A stretch of DNA of 19,868 nucleotides from VMCP01 sp964645755. Lineage in GTDB: Bacteria > Bacteroidota > Bacteroidia > NS11-12g > UBA955. A model generated the notes under the pieces. The model made no database searches. It was not told where the DNA came from and worked only from the letters and a program-made list of their open reading frames with translations. Every line of letters starts with the position of its first letter. The stretch's first letter is position 1. Positions 14,880-19,868 of this stretch are shown here, in pieces. The DNA is taken from contig CAZYBT010000044.1 in the NCBI GenBank assembly GCA_964645755.1, positions 1 through 19,868 on the forward strand, given 5' to 3'. A program made the translations under genes and the position numbers.

Positions 14880-17711
14880 CTACCTCAAAACAATCTTTCC
14901 ATTTGAACTCACAGTTCCTATTCGTATCTTATATACATACACCCCAGGTTTTTGTCCCTCAAAATCAAACATGGTACCATTTGAAATGTTCACATTTTTA
15001 ATCATTTTACCCGTGATATCATAGATTTCTAAATAACCTTTTTCAAAAGGAGCATTCCAACGAATCGTCATTTTGCCGTCTGTAGGATTTGGATAAACCA
15101 TTAAATCTAACTCCTCAATGTTCAAAACGGAGCTTGTTGACTTGCTTAAAAACGGATTGGCAACTCTTTTACTTGTCCATACATGATATTCTCCCGCTTT
15201 GTATCCAATAGACATATTCACGTCGGAAACCACAATGCTATCGCCAGATAAATAATCATACCACGTTCCTTTAAAAGGAAAACCAGGATAAACCGTTTGT
15301 GGAGCTACATCGGTGCTTCCATATACCAAAGTTGAAAATCCAGCACCATTAAGCTGCAATCGCTTGTATTTGTTGTTTGCACTTAAATTAAAAGAATTTG
15401 GTTTATTGACATCGGTATATGTGTTCTTCAGATGCAACAACATGGCGTTGTTGTAATACAACTTTTTCCTGTTTGCATTGCCCGTCCAATAATCCCATCG
15501 AACTGGTTTGTTGTCCAATCGACAAGCATTGTTCACAGTTCCATTTACGCAGTGATTGATTGAATAATCATAACCCAACTCATCGAACTGCCAAATCATT
15601 TTGGGTCCAGGAGTTAACCACAAATAAGAATACAACATGGCCATTCTCTCTAAAAAAATTGGATTGCTTCTGGTACTATATCCAGAAGCAGAATTCCCAT
15701 AATTGATTAACTGATAAGCCATTCTTTCCTCATCGTGGCTACTTGCATATCCAACCAAACCATTCGGCTCGAAACCTCTTTTTGTATAGTCGATTCCCCA
15801 GCCAAAGTCACTGTTTGCACTGAAACCCATTGCTGCTTCTGTCATGTTATACACCGCATTTCCCCACAACATCATTCCTTTTTTCGACAATTCTACTTCC
15901 TCACTATTGTCTGCAAAATGTTCCAAAATATGATAGGCACCTGGCGAATACGATTGTACTGCATTGTAATAGTCTGTCCAAATGGCTATCCTACTCGCAT
16001 CATAAGCACTCATTGCCCCAGCGTCGCTACCGGAATTCTTCTGGGTAAATCCTTTACTTAAGTCAAATCGAAAACCGTCAACTTTATATTCTTCTAACAA
16101 ATACTTTAAAATTCGCTTGGTATAGTATCTCATCGCAGAACTCTCATGGTTCAAATCATATCCCACATTAAATGGATGCTTTGCTACAATATTGGCGTAA
16201 GGACTATTCGCTGTTGGAGCAAATGCAGTATCGTCCCAATATAATTGACAAATTGGAGCTGTGCTAAACGCATGATTGAAAACCACATCCATAATCACCG
16301 CAATTCCTTGCTCATGGCAAGCGTTCACCAACGATTTAAAAGCATTTCGATTGCCATAATATTTGTCTAAAGCCATATGGCTTGCGGGATTGTATCCCCA
16401 GCTCAAATTTCCTTCAAATTCCGTTACCGGCATTAATTGCAAAGCAGTAATTCCAAGTCTTTTCAAATAAGGCAATGTGTCTTGAAGGGCTTTAAAACTT
16501 TGTGCTTTTGTGAAATCTCTGACCAAACATTCATAGATCACCAGTTTTTCTTTTGAGGGACGTTGGAAGTTCACCTTACTCCAAGAAAAGGCCTGTTCAC
16601 CGGGTTGCATGACAGTTACCCATCCAGAAGTTTTATTTTTTGGATATGCCTTAAGATTTGGATAAACTGCAGAAGGAATGTACGCATCATCCCATTCATT
16701 TAACATTAAAGGACTAAAAGGATCTGCAATTCTCTTTGTACCATCTACCAAATATTGATACCCAACCTCAAAGCCAGGTTTCAATCCTTCAATCTTTGTC
16801 CAAAAACAAGCTTTTGAGGGATCATATTTCATGAAGTACTTCAAATCGGGTTGCCAATTCGAGAAATCACCGATGGCATAGACAAAATTCTTGTAAGGTG
16901 CATATAACACCAAATAAACAGTTGAATCATTCACATAATTGATTCCTTGCTCTAAACCAGCAGGCATTGTTTGTTGAACAACTGCAGGGTTCACAACAAA
17001 ATATACGCTGTCAGCAGCTACTTCCATACCTGCCTTTGCTAACATCTTTATGGTGTGGGAGCCTGGACTAAAGTTTGAAAATATTTCCTGCAAGCTATCT
17101 TTTGATACAACACCTCGAACGAGTGAACCATCCAAATAACAATCAATATTAGCATTTTTACTTGTCCAAGTAACCACTTTAAATAAATCTGTTCCTTTGC
17201 CAATTGTAGTTTTAGATTCTGGCAAAGTAATTTTGAGCATTAAACTCGATGAAGCGGAGTAAACAGGTGTAAAGATATCTCCTCCAGCAGCAGTTCTTCC
17301 TACTAGACTACCATCTTGGTTTCTGAATACAAATGCCATTTGTTGAATGACTTCATTGGCTTGAAAAGCACCCGCTTGAGCATAAAAGTTCTTTAGATGG
17401 TAACGCATTTTCCATCTGTTGTTTCCCAAGGCTGTCATTTTTACTTTGGCATCGGCTGTTCCCCATGTTCCAACTACATGTTTCCAATCTGCACTAGACG
17501 TGCTCAAATTGGTTATAACACCCGCGTGCGCATAGACTTGGCCTACGCCTTTTAGTGCTGCATTACCCAAGGTTGCATCATAAATAATGGTAACGGTATC
17601 TGTTTCCTTTGGAAAAACAGGTTCAACTGTTAAGACTTGCGACTTCAAAGAAGTTGACAATAAAAATAATACAGCAAAAACGAAAATATTTTTTAGTTTG
17701 GTCACGCTCAT
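14880..17711 (-). CDS. Secreted GH13 alpha-amylase-family protein with T9SS C-terminal domain
   Basis: Numbered from the ATG at 17711 (943 residues). The signal peptide MSVTKLKNIFVFAVLFLLSTSLKS|Q identifies this start; the in-frame ATG 135 bases upstream would bury it. N-terminal beta modules (about 25-330) precede a GH13 barrel. They resemble the DUF4961/E-set modules of Bacteroidota amylases and include an isoamylase-like VYLVLYAPYKNFVYAIGDFSNW segment. Barrel motifs are DVVFNH at 475-480, the nucleophile Asp550 in GFRFD, the acid/base Glu597 in ILEHFAD and Asp660 in SSHDEE, so the active site is complete. A T9SS sorting domain closes the protein (VYPNPTDGKMTIRW to GKIVLR). The likely substrate is an alpha-glucan. 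No susC/susD genes are adjacent. It converges on the TonB receptor. Confidence 0.92.
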   Translation of the reverse strand: MSVTKLKNIFVFAVLFLLSTSLKSQVLTVEPVFPKETDTVTIIYDATLGNAALKGVGQVYAHAGVITNLSTSSADWKHVVGTWGTADAKVKMTALGNNRWKMRYHLKNFYAQAGAFQANEVIQQMAFVFRNQDGSLVGRTAAGGDIFTPVYSASSSLMLKITLPESKTTIGKGTDLFKVVTWTSKNANIDCYLDGSLVRGVVSKDSLQEIFSNFSPGSHTIKMLAKAGMEVAADSVYFVVNPAVVQQTMPAGLEQGINYVNDSTVYLVLYAPYKNFVYAIGDFSNWQPDLKYFMKYDPSKACFWTKIEGLKPGFEVGYQYLVDGTKRIADPFSPLMLNEWDDAYIPSAVYPNLKAYPKNKTSGWVTVMQPGEQAFSWSKVNFQRPSKEKLVIYECLVRDFTKAQSFKALQDTLPYLKRLGITALQLMPVTEFEGNLSWGYNPASHMALDKYYGNRNAFKSLVNACHEQGIAVIMDVVFNHAFSTAPICQLYWDDTAFAPTANSPYANIVAKHPFNVGYDLNHESSAMRYYTKRILKYLLEEYKVDGFRFDLSKGFTQKNSGSDAGAMSAYDASRIAIWTDYYNAVQSYSPGAYHILEHFADNSEEVELSKKGMMLWGNAVYNMTEAAMGFSANSDFGWGIDYTKRGFEPNGLVGYASSHDEERMAYQLINYGNSASGYSTRSNPIFLERMAMLYSYLWLTPGPKMIWQFDELGYDYSINHCVNGTVNNACRLDNKPVRWDYWTGNANRKKLYYNNAMLLHLKNTYTDVNKPNSFNLSANNKYKRLQLNGAGFSTLVYGSTDVAPQTVYPGFPFKGTWYDYLSGDSIVVSDVNMSIGYKAGEYHVWTSKRVANPFLSKSTSSVLNIEELDLMVYPNPTDGKMTIRWNAPFEKGYLEIYDITGKMIKNVNISNGTMFDFEGQKPGVYVYKIRIGTVSSNGKIVLR

Positions 17712-17796
17712 GGATAAGTGTTGATATGACGCAAAGTACGACAATTTTTCTTTATTTCTTGGGAGTATGACATATTTTTTACATATTGCATCACAA

Positions 17797-18351
17797 ATGA
17801 AACAGCGTTTAAAAGCAGGAAAATTACTTATTGCGGAGCCATTCATTACCGATGAAAACTTCTTTAGGTGTGTTATTTTACTCGTTGATCATAATGAACA
17901 CGGCAGCATGGGTGTTGTAATTAACGATGCCTCAAATTTACTCATGAGAGCAGCCTCGGAAGAGGATGGCGCAGAAATCACACTCAAATTATATTTCGGC
18001 GGACCTGTTGAATCAAAACAAACAATGAACTTTTTGCATAGATGCAGCAACATTCAAGATGCTATTCATGTAGGAGAGGGAATTTATTGGGGTGGCAACG
18101 CATTCGACATTATCGAAATGCATCAAAAGGGAGAAATCAATCAAGATAACGCAATTGCCATTGCTGGGTATTGTGGTTGGGGTCCCGGACAACTGAAACA
18201 AGAAATCGAAGAAAAAACATGGATTGTCTCAGAATTTAAAAGTGCATACATATTCATGAATTCCAATTTTGTTTGGAAGAAGGCACTTTCAGATATGGGA
18301 GGCGAGTACGTTTGGCTGGCACAAGCGCCAAACGATGTGAACTTAAATTAA
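17797..18351 (+). CDS. yqgE: YqgE/AlgH family protein
   Basis: A 184-residue protein of the YqgE/AlgH (DUF179) family. Typical features are GKLLIAEPFITDENFFRCVILLVDHNEHGSMGVVIN near the N-terminus (listed in parts: LLIAEPF, VILLVDH, GSMGVVIN), YFGGPVE, the GIYWGGN segment, and FAGYxGWGPGQL in the form IAGYCGWGPGQLKQEIE. The biochemical function is not established; AlgH was named for effects on alginate expression in Pseudomonas. No signal peptide, so cytoplasmic. An ATG at 17767 would add ten residues (MTYFLHIASQ); I prefer the ATG at 17797 because the family normally begins close to the GKLLI strand, but either is possible. The 85-base space to the divergent GH13 gene should hold both promoters. 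Confidence 0.88.
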   Translation: MKQRLKAGKLLIAEPFITDENFFRCVILLVDHNEHGSMGVVINDASNLLMRAASEEDGAEITLKLYFGGPVESKQTMNFLHRCSNIQDAIHVGEGIYWGGNAFDIIEMHQKGEINQDNAIAIAGYCGWGPGQLKQEIEEKTWIVSEFKSAYIFMNSNFVWKKALSDMGGEYVWLAQAPNDVNLN

Positions 18352-18354
18352 TCC

Positions 18355-18540
18355 TTATTTGGTTTTATTGCCGCGGAATTTGTAAACTCCATAAGCAATG
18401 GCTGATCCAACAATAGCAGTGATTCCACCATCAACTGGAACGGCAAAATCGGTAACATCATCGTCAAAACCAGCTTGAGCCAACAAAACTTTCGTGCTTA
18501 AAGCAACAATTACAAGGATTGATATTTTTTTAAAGTTCAT
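18355..18540 (-). CDS. Minimal PID-CTERM-like exported small protein
   Basis: A 61-residue protein made almost entirely of targeting signals. The signal peptide MNFKKISILVIVALSTKVLLA|Q is followed by about 12 acidic residues (AGFDDDVTDFAV), then PVDGG at 35-39, a hydrophobic stretch (ITAIVGSAIAYGVY) and a basic end (KFRGNKTK). The last part resembles the PID-CTERM sorting tail of Bacteroidota, where P-[IV]-D-G-G precedes a membrane segment and a basic cluster. It is a real gene by start, signal and spacing, converging on yqgE with a 3-base gap. What cargo function so short a mature peptide could have is unknown; it may be a membrane peptide or a degenerate remnant of a longer protein. Confidence 0.75.
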   Translation of the reverse strand: MNFKKISILVIVALSTKVLLAQAGFDDDVTDFAVPVDGGITAIVGSAIAYGVYKFRGNKTK

Positions 18541-18604
18541 AATTTAAGATTTTCTATTTTAAAATAGTGATACAAATTAAGTGCCAAATTTTTGAATTTC
18601 ATAA

Positions 18605-19420
18605 TCATTTTTCGGTATTTTCAGAAAAAAGTATATCTAGTTGAACATTTAAATCTGAAAATCTCTCAAAAAACCAAGTCACACGATTCATGTTCACATT
18701 TCTATTGGCAAAAAATAATCTTGCTTTACAACCGCAATAATCTCCGTGAAAACTTCTCAAATGCTTTAAATGTTGCTCAACCAATTCTACACAAGAATCT
18801 GGTTGAATCTGAGAATGTTCAGTAACATCCAACACCAAATTCAATGTTGAGTCATTCAAATATTCCACATACAAATCATCATGCGAACAAGGTAAAGGCA
18901 ATAAATACTCATCGATATTGAGTGTCTTAAAAATTGACTTTGAGCTGTCTTTTTTTTGAGGGACATCGACCCATTGGAAATCGGGTGCGCTCAAATAATT
19001 TTGAGCAAAACTTTCAAATTGATTGGTGTCTTTGGGCAAAACACAAACAACAAACGGCACATCGAGAAATGGAACATTTATATCTACAAAGGAAAGTCCC
19101 CAATAGATCCCTTTTTTTGCCATGCCAACCGGTATTACTTGATTATCATGAACAGAATTGTAAAGTAGGGAATCAAAAATTAACAAAACGGCCTGCATAC
19201 TTGAGTCATTGCCACCAATTTGCGATTCAAAACGAGAATTTACGATGTTACCAGAAATGCATTGCAATCGATGATGTGTTAAGGAAGCAGTATCCATCAA
19301 AACAGCACTATCATTTACCGTTAATGGCAAAGATTGTTTCTGATTCATTTTAAACACAACTTGGGCATTTGCATTAAAGCTAAGTAACAATAGAAAGCAA
19401 GTGATCCCAAAAGTGCGCAT
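18605..19420 (-). CDS. Exported protein of unknown function
   Basis: I do not recognise a family. From the ATG at 19420 the protein has 271 residues: signal peptide MRTFGITCFLLLLSFNANA|Q, then a mostly hydrophilic, Ser/Asp-rich mature part. Visible features are SFHGDYCGCKARLFFA near the C-terminus (a Cys-Gly-Cys), DLYVEYLNDSTLNLVLDV and SFVDINVPFLDVPFVVCVLP. There is no T9SS or PID-CTERM tail; it ends FSENTEK. An ATG at 19456 would add 12 residues (MKESPTKYYLCF). I prefer 19420 because it gives a compact signal peptide and because a TATCTTTG promoter-like box lies between the two. About 65 bases separate it from the small protein downstream, and the two could share a message. Confidence 0.7.
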   Translation of the reverse strand: MRTFGITCFLLLLSFNANAQVVFKMNQKQSLPLTVNDSAVLMDTASLTHHRLQCISGNIVNSRFESQIGGNDSSMQAVLLIFDSLLYNSVHDNQVIPVGMAKKGIYWGLSFVDINVPFLDVPFVVCVLPKDTNQFESFAQNYLSAPDFQWVDVPQKKDSSKSIFKTLNIDEYLLPLPCSHDDLYVEYLNDSTLNLVLDVTEHSQIQPDSCVELVEQHLKHLRSFHGDYCGCKARLFFANRNVNMNRVTWFFERFSDLNVQLDILFSENTEK

Positions 19421-19424
19421 GAAA

Positions 19425-19432
19425 CAAAGATA
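19425..19432 (-). promoter_or_regulatory. Candidate -7 box upstream of the exported unknown protein
   Basis: Minus strand TATCTTTG is a full match to TAnnTTTG and ends 4 bases before the ATG at 19420. No TTG lies at the usual distance upstream, so it is only half of a promoter and remains tentative. Confidence 0.3.
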
Positions 19433-19598
19433 ATATTTTGTAGGAGATTCCTTCATTGAATAAAACCAATAATAAAGTTAAAAAATTAAAATTATTAAAA
19501 CTGAAACCTGAAGTTGATTGGTAAGTGACAACCTAAATCAGGCAAGGACAAAGGACAAACCCTAAACTTTAAACACTCAACTCTAAACTCAAAATGAA

Positions 19599-19632
19599 AC
19601 CTTCTTCTCTCAAATGCTGGGGCATTTGGTTC
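19599..19632. repeat. 34-base direct repeat, copy 1 (self-complementary core)
   Basis: It matches 19737-19770 at 33 of 34 positions. Its core CAAATGC-TGGG-GCATTTG folds into a perfect 7-bp hairpin. It belongs to the roughly 365-base non-coding stretch between the exported unknown protein and ssrA. The part of that stretch at 19421-19598 is A/T-rich with degenerate CTAAACT-like runs and no gene. Confidence 0.8.
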
Positions 19633-19648
19633 AGTAATATTCACCTAC

Positions 19649-19692
19649 AGGGAACTACCTCCCTTCGGTCGGTGATTCCCTATGGGTAGTTC
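19649..19692. repeat. Dyad-rich palindromic element
   Basis: GAACTACC at 19652-19659 pairs with GGTAGTTC at 19685-19692. Inside it AGGGAA (19649-19654) can alternatively pair with TTCCCT (19676-19681), and CTTCGGTCGG forms the centre. It resembles a REP-type palindrome, including a GTAG on the minus strand, but only one copy is in the window. Confidence 0.5.
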
Positions 19693-19705
19693 TTACAAAG
19701 AAAAA

Positions 19706-19728
19706 CAATTGCTCCGCAATTGCTTTTT
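19706..19728. terminator. Bidirectional terminator-like hairpin
   Basis: CAATTGC-TCC-GCAATTG (7-bp stem, 3-base loop at 19713-19715) is flanked by an A-run on the left and CTTTTT on the right, so a U-tract follows the hairpin on either strand. For minus-strand transcripts it would be a backup behind the ssrA terminator. Confidence 0.5.
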
Positions 19729-19736
19729 ATTTGAAA

Positions 19737-19770
19737 ACCTTCTTCTCTCAAATACTGGGGCATTTGGTTC
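19737..19770. repeat. 34-base direct repeat, copy 2
   Basis: This is the second copy of the repeat at 19599-19632, with one difference (A for G at 19753). The change breaks the hairpin on the plus strand, but as minus-strand RNA it leaves a G-U pair, so the fold survives only in the ssrA direction. It lies directly before the ssrA terminator. Confidence 0.8.
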
Positions 19771-19787
19771 GATGGTTTTCAAATAAA

Positions 19788-19812
19788 AAAACCCTGCCAA
19801 GGCAGGGTTTTT
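19788..19812 (-). terminator. Intrinsic terminator of ssrA
   Basis: AAAACCCTGCC at 19788-19798 and GGCAGGGTTTT at 19802-19812 form an 11-bp stem with a 3-base loop. Read on the minus strand it follows the tmRNA 3' end by about 7 bases and is followed by a U-run. Confidence 0.9.
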
Positions 19813-19818
19813 CTTTGT

Positions 19819-19868
19819 GGAGTTGGGGGGAATTGAACCCCCGTCCGGAGATGCGAAAGCTGGCGCTT
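19819..19868 (-). ncRNA. ssrA: tmRNA, 3' end (partial)
   Basis: tmRNA rescues stalled ribosomes by trans-translation. Only its last 50 or so bases, read on the minus strand, are in the window. They contain the tRNA-like T arm GGACGGGGGTTCAATTCCCCC followed by the acceptor strand CAACTCC and discriminator A, the standard tmRNA 3' end; a plain tRNA would not have this GGACG-type T-arm context. The bases after the discriminator are CAAAG, so the terminal CCA is not encoded and must be added enzymatically. The tag reading frame and 5' half lie beyond the window edge. Confidence 0.85.

Noticed and set aside
17712..17846. Upstream ATG extending the GH13 protein by 45 residues
   Set aside because: The extension would bury the signal peptide, and it overlaps the start of the divergent yqgE gene.
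18934..19353. 139-residue open frame on the plus strand opposite the exported unknown protein
   Set aside because: No domain or signal sequence, and its composition looks like an antisense shadow; the minus-strand frame has a proper signal peptide.
19594..19689. 31-codon open frame across repeat copy 1 and the dyad element
   Set aside because: The sequence is explained by repeats and dyads, there is no start context or homology that I recognise, and it is too short to support.
19421..19785. Possible CRISPR array from the repeated 34-base units
   Set aside because: Only two copies 104 bases apart, dyad sequence between them and no cas genes.

Overview
The window is a 19.9-kb piece of a chromosome from a member of the Bacteroidota. 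Four things point there: low-GC coding DNA; candidate promoters of the Bacteroidota type (TTG then TAnnTTTG) with no clear Shine-Dalgarno sequences; a C-terminal type IX secretion (T9SS) sorting domain on the amylase-like protein; and a small protein with a PID-CTERM-like tail (PVDGG, hydrophobic stretch, basic end). The family level cannot be settled from the sequence alone.

Layout. Bases 1-4161 (+) carry the core transcription/translation pair nusA (5' end cut off by the window edge) and infB, with a strong hairpin between them. Bases 4281-6918 (+) hold an envelope cluster: two DUF1573 proteins, a perfect hairpin terminator, a membrane-anchored SIMPL-domain protein, then two more and more divergent DUF1573 proteins, the last a probable lipoprotein. 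Bases 6926-10032 (-) hold an M1-family aminopeptidase and an overlapping PLP-dependent D-cysteine desulfhydrase/ACC deaminase-like gene. Bases 10135-11283 (+) encode a CapA-type protein, convergent with an SUMF1-domain protein at 11285-12037 (-). Bases 12204-14857 (+) are a complete thiamine-responsive unit: promoter, TPP riboswitch and TonB-dependent receptor. Bases 14880-17711 (-) encode a large secreted GH13 enzyme. Bases 17797-18351 (+) encode a YqgE/AlgH-family protein. Bases 18355-19420 (-) hold the 61-residue PID-CTERM-like protein and an unrecognised secreted protein. The window ends in a dyad- and repeat-rich stretch, then the terminator and 3' end of tmRNA (ssrA, -).

How the genes work together. 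NusA and IF2 form the usual transcription/translation pair. Most other genes encode exported proteins (Sec signal peptides ending in AQ or SQ, a lipoprotein, one T9SS cargo), so this is largely an envelope and nutrient-acquisition region. Only the TonB receptor has clearly visible regulation, by TPP through the riboswitch, so thiamine or a precursor is its likely substrate.

I found no CRISPR array, insertion sequence, prophage or obvious defence system. The points most worth a second look are the four-paralogue DUF1573/SIMPL cluster, a heptamer (TTGAGGG) far above its expected frequency in several reading frames, -7 boxes lying almost against start codons (possible leaderless mRNAs), the minimal PID-CTERM-like protein, and the paired repeats next to ssrA.
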